Source: Pyrus communis
Lineage: Eukaryota; Streptophyta; Magnoliopsida; Rosales; Rosaceae
DNA: 64,000 nucleotides
Direction of reading: 5' to 3'
NCBI RefSeq assembly: GCF_963583255.1
Contig: NC_084819.1
Location: forward strand, 17,329,616 to 17,393,615
Shown here in pieces: positions 1 through 11,480 of this stretch; the stretch's first letter is position 1; every line of letters begins with the position of its first letter. The position numbers were made by a program, and so were the translations under genes. Below the pieces are notes generated by a model that saw nothing but the letters and a program-made list of their open reading frames with translations, was not told the origin of the DNA and did no database searches.

Positions 1-312
1 GTCTAAAATAAATGGTAGCTGTAGAATTAAAATGCATTGCATTTTCTGTTATTAAGAATGCATCATGCTGCAAACAGTTCATTAATTATCAGTTAGATGA
101 CGAATCAGATGTCACATTAGATAATATTTATATACCAAACAGTCTAAATAGCCAAATGTATAGCTTTTGATAATTGCTGAACCAATTTAGGGTAAGTTGT
201 CACCGAAATCGTTATGAACTTGTCTAAATTAGCTTCTTATTTGAACTTTTTCTGCCTTATGGTGAAAAAGTAAACTACATTTAAAGCAGAAATAGTTTTT
301 GAGAAAGGTTAC

Positions 313-1726
313 CTCAAATTGTTCAAGATTCTTATACATTCCTTCATGAAGTTTAGCCCTCATGGTCCCGAAATCCATAGGCTCTTCGATGATTTCATAG
401 TAACCCTCAACCTTGTAAAAAAGTAGAAAACAATACAAATCATAGCTGAAAAGAGAAGGAAACGTTCACCTTATGAAATGACAATGTAAAAACAAGATAT
501 GCACCTCATTCGGGTCAACTGGTTCAGCAAATATCTCATAGGTATCTTTCCTGCAATTTTCAAAAACATGTATCAACGATTCAACATAACGAAGAAAATT
601 TATAGCAAGGTATTTGAAATGTATATATGACAAAATTAAACCTTTGTAATTTGTCAAGGATAAGCTCAAGTATTTGTTTTTCCGGCAACCATTTTGCAGA
701 TTCAGTCGATGGTTGATCTAATACAAGCACAAAGTCAGAACGAAGTTCATTTTTGTTGCAAAATCATACAGTACAGAAAATGTACAGTGAGACTTGTCAA
801 GGAAGAAATTAATGAGGTTAACCAGTAGAGGCAGCATGAACTCCAGTCTTAAGGCTATCTTTATCCTGCACAACCTGTTGATCTGATAGAGAAAAACAAA
901 TAGACTGCAAATTCAACAGCAGCATTTCATTGAAATACAAGAGCAGTTAATTTAATCGGCAAAAAAGACTCACCAGTACTCGTTTGATGACCATCATCGC
1001 CATTTTCCACTCGACCCTGCACAACACATTTTAAAATGGGAATTTGGAACTTTAGTGCAAACAACAGAAAGGGAATTGGGGGACTTGATATAGTATCCCG
1101 GGATTAATAAGTTAACCAAACAACGGCAAGTAAACCAGACTAACTAGTCCAATTTAATTGAACTAGTTACGAGCCACCAAACGAGAATATTGTCACATCC
1201 TATCCCACAACAGTACTAAAATTTGAAACCGAGTGCAAACAACATAATGTGAATTGGGATATGATACACGAAAACCCCAACATTTATAAGTTCACCGAAC
1301 AGCAACGAGTACACTATAGTCCAATCTAACTGAAATAATCGGGTCCAGGACGAGCCATCAAACGAGATGTGACGATACAATAGTGTCACAAAGGGAAACA
1401 GAAAACAAGAAGCAACTTTCCTGGTCCAGTGGGGAAGAAGGTGCAGTGGCAGCAACTTCATGAACAGGTCTGAGTTTTCTCTTCTTTCTGTCCCTTGTCC
1501 AGAAAGCAGGTCCCTGATCCTTCCCCACCTGGCTTTTCAACCGCTGCCGTGTACAAAAACGACTACCAGCATTAGCAGTTGCGGTAGGACCAGCCGCACC
1601 CGCAAGCCTCGGCAGCTGATCAGCCTTACATGCTTCCAAAGCGGATAATCTGGGGCTCCTCCTGTGGCCCTCCACCTTCCATTTTAACTTGTCTAATTTT
1701 CTACTGCGCAAACAGTTCATGAACAA
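313..1726 (-). CDS. Bromodomain-containing protein, 5' part only (gene continues past the left edge)
   Basis: A reader of acetylated histones in chromatin, judged from a bromodomain split over three exons. Reading leftwards, exons with good splice sites and continuous frame are 974-1016, 823-882, 642-717, 505-550 and 313-411. Together they give WLPEKQILELILDKLQ, then DTYEIFAEPVDPNE, then GYYEIIEEPMDFGTMRAKL. This is the ZA loop and PMDF core typical of plant bromodomain proteins. The upstream coding exon lies within about 1400-1726; it is basic (RRSPRLSAL, RKKRKLRPV), as in nuclear proteins, but its exact ends and the start codon are not resolved. The end of the bromodomain (the acetyl-lysine Asn helix) and the C-terminus are outside the window; bases 1-312 look like intron. 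Exons 974-1016 and 823-882 both end in a Ser-Thr-Gly junction, perhaps an old exon duplication. Confidence 0.8.
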
Positions 1727-2965
1727 TTACCAAAACCCACAGAAAAAAGAAACCCACATTGTTAAAGTTGAAAACTTTCGGACCAAAAAAAGACAAAGAT
1801 GAGAACTTTCGGACATCCTCGTACATTTTTGCACGCAGGAACAAAAACCCACCTAGACATTTTCACAAACAACAAATGTATCAGCTTTGCCGGGGTTTCG
1901 GGGGGTTTAGCTTTTACCGGGGGGTTTCTGTGTTTCGTGTTGGTTTATAAAACAGAGGAAGGAAGAGGTGGTGAAAAATGCAGGTGAAAAATGTGAGATC
2001 AGAAGGAGGATCATGAGAGATTACAGTTTTGCAGAGGGTTGATGTTTCTTTGTATGAGAGATATGTGAATATTCTGGTTAAGGTAAAATTGTTAAACCCC
2101 AAATGTGTGTTTCTATTTGGTGCCTATCTTGTTCCATACCAGGCTCCCCCAGCATTATCCTAAAACGATGGATACAATTATTATTTTCCTGATTTTCTTT
2201 GTAATGTAATAATAACTGAAAGTTAGTAATTTTCACTCTCTTATTGGTTGGAGATGCGACGACCTAATGTCGGAAAATTAACAAAATTAAATTTGATTTA
2301 TATTGAAGAGTTCAACTTTTAATTATACTAAAGCTTTTTGTAATAATAGTAATACTCCAGCAATTTTTACGTTAACACACTAAACTCTTTATTTTAGTTT
2401 AAAAATTGTGAAGTCTTTCGTTTGGAGTGCAGATAACTAAAACAAAAATGTCAAAATCTATACCTAATTGATGGAGGGAGAAGGGCAATTTTCAATTTTA
2501 TATTAATTCAATAGTCAATACAGTATGAAGAATAACTACTTAGCACTATGGCCTAGAGATATTCAACAACTCATGCGTAAGTGAGAGATATTAAATTTGA
2601 TTATTGAATTGCGAGTTCACTAACAAGTTATTATGACGAGCTTATTATGATGATTTTTTGGGGTACGTCCGGAGTACTCCCCAAGAATTTTTGCTTATTA
2701 GCTGAGTCCAATTTCACACCCTTTATTGTAAATATACTATTGTAGTGAAAACAAAAATAACAGTTGAAAAATATGGTCAATAATACTTGCTGGGACTCTA
2801 CAGTTCAGAGACTTTCTTGAGTGCTTCGAAGTATTCATTTTAAATGTTTTAACAGTTAAATCTTTATTTAAAAAAAACATCAAAATCTAAAAGTTAAAAT
2901 ACGCAGGAGACCGTGTAAAGTGTAAACACAGCAACCCAAACCCAATGAGGTTCCGTTAAAATATT

Positions 2966-3121
2966 AGCAAAGCTAATGAAAAAAGTTTAAAATCTTTGAG
3001 TTTAAATGAAAATGACAAAAATGTATTGTAAATGAATAGTATTAGGATTAACTTTTTAGAATAAAAATGTGATTTTTCGTTAAAATGAATAGTACCGGGA
3101 ACTTTTCGTTAAAGTTCTCCT
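2966..3121 (-). repeat. MITE (family A), 156 bp with 8-bp target duplication
   Basis: Imperfect terminal inverted repeats (AGGAGAACTTTAACGAAAAG at the right end, read in reverse complement). The direct repeat AAAATATT lies at 2958-2965 and 3122-3129. A second copy of the same family, in the opposite orientation, is at 59259-59413 and also has an 8-bp duplication. The 8-bp duplication suggests a hAT-type or similar DNA transposon; there is no coding capacity. Confidence 0.8.
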
Positions 3122-3742
3122 AAAATATTTTGCATCACACGATCGAGGGAGGGGAGAGGTGATTTCATATTTTACCAATGTCAGGCTCTTTTCTTTGAGA
3201 CATCACTCACAAGAAGCAAACGATTCCACTGCATTTCAGGTAACACATGTTGAGGAATACTACGCTCATTCGCCGCTACATGATCGAGTCTAAGCCTGCA
3301 TGAGGTGTTTGAACCTCAAAACCTCATTCCGTGACACTATGATACATCGACAACTTAGGGTTGCTCAAACATTCGTCAATAACAATGAAAAATTGATGCA
3401 TTGTAGTATTCATAATGCATTATGAGTACTACTACAATGCATCAAAAACTCAAAATCACTCCTACGCTCATGGGTTTTTAAGCCTGGTGAAATTCAACTG
3501 ATATAAAAGCGATCAAAATATGTATTAGTAGCTTGAAGGCAATAATGTCTTGGAATTTGGATACCCTTAACAAAAAAAAGGAAAGAAAGCACTTTTTTAT
3601 CTTTGGAAAATTAAAGTGCCTATGGATTAGGTTGGTGACATGGTGTTATGGTTGCTAGTGGTAAAACCTACAGCTATATTATTCCAATTTCACAAAAAAT
3701 GGCCAGTCTTAGGGGCCCACACCAAAAGTGAAGGTAGAAATT

Positions 3743-3950
3743 GGATCCAACAGAATCCTCTCCTGATCTCTTTGGTGAGGATCCTGAAGATTCGTAAATT
3801 ATGTCTATTCATCGTATATCGTGCGATTATTTTTTTATCAAGTATTGTTTATGTTTATTTTTAAATAAAAATATTTAAAATAATTTCTGATCGCATGATA
3901 TATAATAAACAAACACGATTTACGAATTTCCGAATTCTTTCCCAATTGAC
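3743..3950. repeat. MITE-like hairpin (family B), first copy
   Basis: Inverted halves: GGATCC-rich outer ends, then TCATCGTATATCGTGCGAT facing ATCGCATGATATATAATAAA across an AT-rich centre. The same design (GATCC ends, CATCGTACATCGTG arms) recurs at 41105-41324. Boundaries are approximate and no target duplication was found. Confidence 0.6.
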
Positions 3951-4018
3951 GATCTTAGTGCCACGACAAAATCTAGGACCATAAAGCTAAACCGTAGGCC
4001 CTACTGATCGAACGGTGG

Positions 4019-4035
4019 TGAGTCACAGTGACTCA
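4019..4035. promoter_or_regulatory. Inverted pair of GCN4-like bZIP sites
   Basis: TGAGTCA and TGACTCA are separated by three bases and form a 17-bp near-perfect palindrome. It lies about 0.9 kb upstream of the RING gene start codon, near its likely transcription start. The motif is the classical GCN4/AP-1 type bound by plant bZIP factors; function here is inferred only. Confidence 0.35.
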
Positions 4036-4939
4036 AATCATTCGACGCGCCTTATATCACTGATCGCGTTAGGCAGAAAAGATGAAACAAGATGGACGGC
4101 CGTGATTTCATGAGACGTGCGCCGTGATTTCACACGCATTCGACTTGCGAGTTCACAAAGTTCCTTTCCTTCCCTCATCTCCTTCATTTCTCCAACGACC
4201 GAGTGAGTGAGACCTTCGTCTACCCCAAAACTCACGTTTTCAGAAATTTCACTGCATTTCTCAGATCGGAGCTTTCTGTAACGATCGGAGTTGTTGGGGT
4301 TTTCGAAAGATCGGAGTAGTTTTGCTTTTGGGTTTCGTCTCTTTGGTAATTGCTCTGAACCCCCAAAAGATTTGAAATTTCTGATAACCCAAATTGTAAT
4401 TTGTGTTTTTGTTGTGGAATTTTCCTTTTTCTCATTGTTTTTGAGGATTTGTTGTTAGAATTTGTATAAATGGCCGCCATTGCGTTGTGTATTAGTAGAA
4501 AAATGGGGTTTCAGATGCAAATGACGAGATGGGTATGTATGTTTTTGCAAGAAAAACTGGAACTTTTTGTTGAGGAAGAAGATTGATACTGATTGAGAGA
4601 TGGGTCTACATTTTTATAGTCAAATTTTTGTTAGAGACTGCTGGCTGAGATTACTGTCAGCTCAACATCTGTTTTTCTTATGATTTCTAGGCTTTTAGAT
4701 TAAAAATTGTTAGCTTCAATTTCGGGGGTTTTCCATTTAACACTAACTCTTTCGAGTTTGGGGAATTTCTCAAATAATTAGTGCCCGTTGTGTAATTGGT
4801 TTTTCTTTTGGCCGATGGATTAATGCTACTATCACTTAGCTGCCCGTCTGCGTGTTTTCCTTCTTGTAATCATCCTATGTTTTCGGATGGAACTTTGCTT
4901 TTCTTTGTTCATGATCTTGTGGTCTTCTATCAGTTTCAG
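4036..4939 (+). promoter_or_regulatory. Promoter and 5' leader, with leader intron, of the RING gene
   Basis: A TATA-like TTATATCA lies near 4051. The DNA then turns into T-rich leader sequence. Just before the chosen ATG the bases read TTTCAG, a good splice acceptor, so a 5'-UTR intron probably ends at 4939. Its donor is not fixed; GTATGT near 4531 and GTAATT near 4345 are candidates. The open frame extends upstream to 4796, but that part reads as intron. Confidence 0.5.
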
Positions 4940-6652
4940 ATGGATGCAGCCTCACAAAGTTTCTTGGAAGAGTTGCTTCGGTCCGCTGTCGACAATCATG
5001 AGGATAGTGGTGTGGTAAATGAACATTCTGGGCAGCCTGCAACGTGTGCGCTATGCCAAAGGGCTATTTCACCCGAGAATGAGGCGACTGGAGATGTTGA
5101 AATTATGTGTGGGGACTGTAAATTTCTGTACCTTGAAGATCTTGGTTCCCCCTCACATGATTCTTATCAGAGGACGCCGCCTACAAGAAGAAGAGCTAGG
5201 ACTGGGAGTTCCGAGTCACTTGAGAATACTTTTTCACAACAATTCTCGCATATGATTAATCTGGTGCGGCAGAACCAATCCCCTGGCTCTGGGATTGAGG
5301 AATTACCTGTGGGTGGTGATTCTGCTGCTAGGATACCGCTGCGCACAAGTAACCGTACTACACCAAGTGGGTCTAGAAGATGGCGGCGGGTGCTTTCTGA
5401 TACTGAAAGTGAGGGTTACGAAAATGTGGATTCTTTCTATGGAGAAACTGAATCAAATCTCAGTTTTGGTCGGTACAGGGTATTTCATGGTGAGAGCGAT
5501 GCAATTTCTTTAAGTGCATATGGAGGGGATTCTGATGCTTCTGTGGACCTACATGGTTTCCTGGATACTGAAACGATTATTCCACCGGATGATGGAAGTG
5601 CTTATGATAGTGATACTGACATTGATCCAATGCATGCTGGTCTTAGCCAGTGGAACTCAGATGACACTGAGGACGATGATGATGAGGGGGATGAAGAAGA
5701 TGATGAGTGGGAAGAAGCCGACGTTGAAGTAAACATGGTTGAATCTAGAGAAACCCCGGGTGGCCGGCTTCGTAATCTTTTAGTTTCGCGTCCAGGCAGA
5801 AGTAATGGACCATCCATTGGGCGCCACCATACATATTTTCCTGATTCTGAGGGTACGTTTCATTGGAGAATGAGGAGGAGGAGTCAAATATATACCCGTA
5901 CCCTCTTTTCTAACGTGGACGAATCAGAATTGCTGCCTTATGATGGAAATTCTGGTGATTATCTTGATGCTGGAGGCTTTGAAGAATTGCTCGAGCATCT
6001 TGCTGAGGTTGATAGCTTAAGACGAGGAGCTCCTCCAGCTTCTGCGTCCTTTGTGAATAATCTGCCTCGTGTTGTCATTAGCAAGGAACATGACAAGCAT
6101 GATGACTTAGCCTGTGCAATTTGCAAAGATGTATTGACAATTGGTACTGAAGTGAATAAGCTTCCCTGCTCTCACCTCTATCACTCTTTGTGTATTTTGC
6201 CATGGTTGAGTACACGGAATACTTGTCCACTCTGTCGATATGAGCTACCGACTGATGACAGAGACTACGAAGAGGGGAAACGGAACGTTAGTGCTAGAGC
6301 AGAGATCCACAATGTCCGGCAGCAGAATGCTAGTGTGGACAGTTCCTCCGGTGCTTTCAACAGAGCTTATGAAGATGAGGAGCATGAGCAGAGTGCAGCA
6401 AATAGGGAACCAACCACTAATGGCTCGAGAGGAGAAAATAGTCGGGGGAGATGGTTTCTTCTCGCAGCTGCTCCAATTGTCAGTCTTGTGGGTATTGTTC
6501 TTGTGCTGTGGTTAGGAAGTCCGCTGTTGGAAAGAAGAGGTCTGGCAGGAAACCAGAACTTCGCCAATCAGGCCCGCCACCAGAGTCCTATCACCGGCGC
6601 CTCACCCAACCACAGGGAGAACAGAAGCCGGAGATGGTGGTCACTTTTCTGA
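4940..6652 (+). CDS. RING-H2 finger E3 ubiquitin ligase with acidic middle and C-terminal membrane anchor
   Basis: Single coding exon, 570 aa, predicted to transfer ubiquitin from an E2 to substrates at a membrane. In order: a C4 zinc-ribbon-like motif (Cys36, Cys39, Cys57, Cys60); a Ser/Arg-rich stretch; an Asp/Glu-rich block at about residues 234-262; then the RING-H2 domain at 392-435, starting CAICKDVL, with the H2 pair in LPCSHLYH and ending CPLCRYELPTDD. One hydrophobic helix follows at about 505-526 (WFLLAAAPIVSLVGIVLVLW), then a basic tail. The segment before the RING (RRGAPPASASFVNNLP) and the ELPTDD after it resemble the CIP8/RING1-like plant group. The ATG at 4940 is preferred over the upstream in-frame ATG at 4796 because the intervening codons look non-coding and end at a splice acceptor. 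The substrate is unknown. Confidence 0.88.
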   Translation: MDAASQSFLEELLRSAVDNHEDSGVVNEHSGQPATCALCQRAISPENEATGDVEIMCGDCKFLYLEDLGSPSHDSYQRTPPTRRRARTGSSESLENTFSQQFSHMINLVRQNQSPGSGIEELPVGGDSAARIPLRTSNRTTPSGSRRWRRVLSDTESEGYENVDSFYGETESNLSFGRYRVFHGESDAISLSAYGGDSDASVDLHGFLDTETIIPPDDGSAYDSDTDIDPMHAGLSQWNSDDTEDDDDEGDEEDDEWEEADVEVNMVESRETPGGRLRNLLVSRPGRSNGPSIGRHHTYFPDSEGTFHWRMRRRSQIYTRTLFSNVDESELLPYDGNSGDYLDAGGFEELLEHLAEVDSLRRGAPPASASFVNNLPRVVISKEHDKHDDLACAICKDVLTIGTEVNKLPCSHLYHSLCILPWLSTRNTCPLCRYELPTDDRDYEEGKRNVSARAEIHNVRQQNASVDSSSGAFNRAYEDEEHEQSAANREPTTNGSRGENSRGRWFLLAAAPIVSLVGIVLVLWLGSPLLERRGLAGNQNFANQARHQSPITGASPNHRENRSRRWWSLF

Positions 6653-7646
6653 GGAGGGTTCGTGAAACGTTAGTAAATATCTATGCTAAGTTTGGTATTT
6701 CTGCTTTCCCGAGTCCCGACTATTGTCCATTTGCCTGTAGCTGTCGTTCTGTTGCAGATCTTCAGTGAGTTTTTCGAATTGTTGTAGAATCGTGTCAAAA
6801 TTCGGTCCCTTGTAAGTGTGGCTCATCACCTTTTATGACCAAATGTGAGTTTAGTTTTAATTGTAATAGAGGTTGAATTTCAAAATGCGAACAGCAAGTT
6901 TCTTCGTTTCGATTCAACATTGAAGGGAGAAATATCATTAGACGAAGTTCTAGTTTGTTTTTTGACACCTGATTTACATTTAACATAGCTAAAGGTCGCA
7001 CATTGACCAAAGTCTAGCTTTTTAAGATCACCGCGAAACTCGTAGCTTTTAAAAAACTTTGTAGCTCAGGTAGTTAAAGAAGATTTTTGAATAAATTTTA
7101 GTGGTATTCGATCTCCCCTCTCCACGTTGCTTGCTTGAAATATAAATAAATAAAATCACTTTGCAAGGCATCAAAGCATTCACCCACCGCAAGTTTGAAT
7201 TCTCTACCCGATAGGTTAGATTATAATGTCGCTTGTACCAAAAGGTAACGTTGGTTATTTATCCGTACTCTTTTTGCTAAGTTGCTTAATTTGTAAAATT
7301 TTATAAAAAAAGTAATTGCTTCCACTATACAACCAGTTCGGGGACTAGATTGCCCCCATTAATCCTTGGAAAAGTGAAAACACACAGGCCCCTGCTGAAT
7401 GTAGACAACAGCGGCCCTTGACGGACTTCAAATATTAACGGACACAAGGGCAGCTGTCATGACAAAATTCACGGCCGGGCGGGATGCTCCTTCCTCCGGC
7501 TCAGTTCACCGTGAAACAGGTCGACACCTTGCATTGTACACGAACGAACAATTTCCAAGTTTAACTATTAACATCGACTGTCGGAAAATCAATAGCACAA
7601 GGTAGATAGGGGTGAGTGGCACAGCAACAACTTGTGCAAGTTCTTT
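6653..7646. other. 3' ends of the convergent RING and PILS genes
   Basis: AT-rich sequence containing the RING 3' UTR (roughly to 6900-7000) and the PILS 3' UTR (from 7646 leftwards). No further gene or clear repeat was seen. Confidence 0.5.
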
Positions 7647-10600
7647 TCAGAAGAGTATGTTGAGGTACAAGACGATCCAACCAGCCATGGAGAAGATGGC
7701 GAATATATGCACCCAGAACAGAACGGCAGCTGCCTCTCTTCCGCAGCCTCTTAAATTTGCAACAGCACCTGCGGACATGGTTTCATGTGTTAATATGAAA
7801 CTGTGATGTCAATTTGAAGTACAGTCGAGCTATCTATATAATTTAACATTTGTTACCAGAGAGGACAGATGTAGGCATTGTGTGCTGGAGCAGCAGGACA
7901 AACCGGAACATCTGGTCATTGGCAGGGAGGAAGCCGAGCTTATCAGCTAACATTACAACGCCAAGTCCTACAGGGGGCACCAAGACTAATCGTGCGAATA
8001 TAATTGCAGCAGTTGTTCGTAGACCAAGTTTGGAACTTCCCGGACCTGCAAATAACACAGAGATGTCATGACATATTCATCTAAATCCAAACAAATTAGG
8101 TGGATGCTTATGACGAAGGGATGTCAACTCACCATCAACAAGGTTGCCACCTAACGCCAACAGAATGCATGGAATCATGGCTTCCCTGATAATCACCAAT
8201 ATTGTGAGATTCTTCTCACAAATAAAACATGAAATTCAACAGAATCCACAAAAGTAACTTTTATTTCCATAGGCATCTATCACAAACATATTCGACAAGA
8301 AAAAGGTTATAGGAATTGTAAGTCCAATGTTTCAGCTATTTTACTATTCAAGTTCATCAATATTCCAAGTTGCAATTTCTCGGTATAGATTATATTAACT
8401 TTTATTCATCTATCAATATCAAAAAACACTGGTTTATCTATCAGCGTCAGCATTCTTAAACAGGAGAAATACAAACGAAATTTAATGGGAAAATATAGCA
8501 AATTAATAACCAACAGCATGTGGATTGAAGACAACCACCAAATATTATCAGTCAACACGGAGTATAAGATTCAACTGAGCATACCCAAGGATAATGCAGC
8601 TGTCGGTGAAGAAGAAAAGTGGACCATCAGATGTAAAGATCAATTTCTTTAAAAATGGTATGGTTCCAAGTGCCATGGCCAGGATCTGCAGCAAAATTGT
8701 GCATACTAATCAGAATCTGCTCGTCTTAACGCTCCAAATGATAAAATTCAATAATAAATAGTTATAAAATTAGTTTGGAGGATAAATCAAACTTACAGAA
8801 GCTATTATAGGTGGTTGAAGAACTTGTTTGAGCTTCAACTTCTCATAGATGAATACGAAGAACTTTGTAATCTGCGTTGAGTCAGGACATGTAATTAGGA
8901 ACATAGTATATACTAGAGACAACAACACAATAAAGCAGTGAAGTGAAGTAAAAATCTCAACTTTCAAGTGCGAAGCTGTTAAAATTCATGGATCTATATA
9001 TCTAAGCGATAGAAAGTTGAATAACTTTAAGCTGCCTATCTTTGCTATCAATTTTTTTCCCCAACAACATACCTCCCATCTTGCCAAAATAAAATGTATC
9101 CCTTTTCTCTTTTTAGAAGGATGAAATATTTTGCATCAGGACAGGAAGATGTTTAGGACTAGATGTGGATGACTAAATTCATTCTTACCTTAGGCTTATT
9201 TGAAGCATTTGACTCAGTTTCTGCAACCTCTTCTCTACGTGCTGTCTCTTCTTCATTTTCGTCAGGTGTAAGCAATGGAACTTGATCAGGTGTCGTGCCA
9301 TTTTGAGGGCTTTTGATTGGGAGTTCTTTTTCCTCAATGTCAAAGGTACCTTCTGGAGGGGGGGACAGCATTTGAAATACATACGTGTATAGAATGATTG
9401 CACCAACCTATAGCGGCATCAGCAATAAGCTACAATGTTTAATACCTTATCATTTATAAGTTAATTAATGCACCCGAAAATCTTATGTATTGCATCACTG
9501 CATAATTGCAACTTGGATTCAAGTATACAAGCTGTGGGGATCAAAAGTGAAACGAAAATTACCCACTGGCCAAATGAAATATAGGCAGTCCCATCTGTTT
9601 TACATGTGGTTGAATCACCGAAAGGGTTCGATTTGTCTCTACATAAAGCTGAAATTAGAACCAGTGGCACATTCCCGATGTTTCCTGTAATCAATGGTAT
9701 TAGCCAACACATTATGCACAAAGACCAAGCAGCAAAAATGCAGCTTATATAGAAACTCAATGCTAAAATGTATAGAAGGGGTTTTTCTAATTTGTTAAAA
9801 CTATTGATACAAGGGTTGTCAAAAAGCATACCTATACCAATTTGTACAATTGTAAACTTGAAGAAAGGGTACGGTGGGTGGACAAGGGATGCAACAATAT
9901 AACCTATTATGGAGCCTGTAGTGCTACCAAGCACGACATTCACGGGAATAAACCACCTGTAAAAGGAGAAATTTCTAGTTCAGAAATAATGCATTGGGAT
10001 TTTGGCTACGTGGAACAAGATCCAATTTTGCATCATTCCTTGGTTCGGGCCGAAGAAGCAATGTCACAGTAAAACTAAATCTTACCACTCAAGCATTTTC
10101 TGTAGGGTGATGGCTTGTCCAAGCTGAGAGAATATCAAACATGGAAGCAAGAGCGAGAAGACCAACTGCAGAAAATAGTTGGAAAATCAGTTATACAATG
10201 CAACAAAAATGTGGCTTATAGTGCAAAATTGCTAAGGGCTCGTTTGGGACTGCTTCTGCTTATAAGTTCTTCTACTAGAAGTGCTTTTATTATAAACATG
10301 TAGAGCTTTTATTAAAAATCCAAGTGCTACGACCAAGAAGCACTTCAAACTTTTTCTCCCAAACATAATCAAAAGCGCTTTTGGTTGTTAAAAAAATAAA
10401 CTTAGTCATTCCAGACGCAATCCCAAAAAGTCCCTAAAGCTTGGGAGGTGACAAGAGGGTTTTTCTTACCCCGTTCAACAATTTCCTTCCACTGGCTGGG
10501 AAGATGTTCACATACTTGGAAGCCATTAGAAGCCCCAAGGAGCAGACTGTAAAAACCTTTGCTATGGGAAGCACGGCGATCTTGATTGTCCCAAGTAACG

Positions 10601-10652
10601 ATTCCCCTCCCGCTTGATTCACCACTTGCACCGCCGCCAAAATCCTCTCCAT
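7647..10652 (-). CDS. PILS6-like: PIN-LIKES (PILS6-like) auxin carrier, ten exons
   Basis: Membrane carrier of the auxin efflux carrier (Mem_trans) family. PILS proteins sit in the ER membrane and control intracellular auxin. Exons, from the start codon leftwards: 10470-10652, 10086-10165, 9832-9956, 9563-9684, 9189-9407, 8797-8871, 8585-8685, 8133-8185, 7857-8045 and 7647-7768. They sum to 1269 nt, or 422 aa, the usual length, with GT-AG introns and unbroken frame. Two hydrophobic halves (e.g. KIAVLPIAKVFTVCSLGLL; FARLVLVPPVGLGVVMLADK) flank a short hydrophilic loop in exon 5 rich in Glu, Thr and Pro. Family signatures seen: GNIGNVPLVLI, CRDKSNPFGD, AYISFGQW, SPPPEG, LQHTMPTSVLSGAVANLRG. The loop is short, as in PILS rather than long PINs. 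The subfamily name rests on memory of the family, not on a search. Confidence 0.93.
10236..10434. repeat. Tourist/PIF-Harbinger-like MITE in PILS intron 1
   Basis: 199 bp with terminal inverted repeats GGGCTCGTTTGGGA and TCCCAAAAAGTCCC, flanked by TAA at 10233-10235 and 10435-10437. A TAA/TTA 3-bp duplication and GGG...GTTTGG ends are typical of PIF/Harbinger MITEs. The right end sits only 36 bp from the exon-1 donor site. Confidence 0.75.
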
Positions 10653-11480
10653 GTTTTCCCCCCAAGTTTCTTTTACTGCAGTGTCTTCAATAATCCCAAT
10701 TCACACAAATTCCTTCTCATGCAAAACCCGAACTGGGTTTTCGCACAATTCAATTCTCGATTCAGAATAACACCCCCTGAAATTACAATTCCGGATTGTA
10801 AAAAGGGGGATTTTCAAAAATCCCTCCTTTTTCCGGTGAATCCTCTCTTGCACTGCAAATTCCTTCCATCAACAAAAACAGACACAAATAAGAAAACACC
10901 CACCATCTTAAATATCAAATCCCAGATAAAATCCTAGTGTCATTGTCGAAATATAACTCCTTGGACGCAACAAAACAAACATTATCCAAATCGACATAGA
11001 ATTAACGTAAACCTAATCAAATTAGAAGATATAAAACCATGTGCAACAAGGAACCCCAAAAATCCCAACCTACATTGTCGTGTTCATCGGGCGGTCTAGC
11101 TGCCACGGATCCCCCGGCGAATTCGCAGCAGCCAAACCCTCTAGCAATCGGGAAAAAGAACCAAAAAAAAAAAAACAAAAAGAAAAAAACACAAAAGCTC
11201 AACCCAAATATAAATATAAATAAATAAACAGTAGACAAGATGTGAAGAACAACGTAGGAAATGGAGAAATGAGGAATCCGAGATCGGAAAAAAACTACAA
11301 ATCAAATAAAAACAAGAACAAAACAAAGAAACTGAGAATTTGGGTGGTCTGAGTTTACCTGCTCTTTTGCTTGCTGTGCCTCTTTCTCTCTCTCTCCCTC
11401 TCTGTTTGGTGACAGTTAAGCTGGCGGTTTTGCCACCGCCCTCTCAAAAGCTTCTGCTTCTCTAATTTCCGATTTATATA
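10653..11480 (-). promoter_or_regulatory. PILS promoter, CT/GA-rich leader and 5'-UTR intron
   Basis: Reading the minus strand: TATATAAATC at 11471-11480 is a good TATA box. A GA-rich leader follows (CT repeats on the plus strand at 11384-11402). A donor GTAAAC opens at 11358 and an acceptor TGCAG closes at 10676, leaving a 5'-UTR exon 10653-10675 before the ATG. The intron at 10676-11358 is therefore in the leader. Open frames on either strand here are not genes. Confidence 0.6.

Larger units (their letters stand above)
1727..4018. other. Intergenic: shared upstream region of the bromodomain and RING genes
   Basis: The two flanking genes diverge, so both promoters should lie here. About 1727-2100 is the likely 5' leader of the bromodomain gene, but no first exon could be fixed. 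The rest is AT-rich and carries two MITEs, listed separately. No other coding signal was seen. Confidence 0.5.

Noticed and set aside
4038..4480. Minus-strand open frames upstream of the RING gene
   Set aside because: They overlap the leader and promoter of the RING gene and have no coding signature.
10614..10937. 107-aa open frame on the plus strand
   Set aside because: Antisense to the PILS first coding exon and leader intron; no family features.
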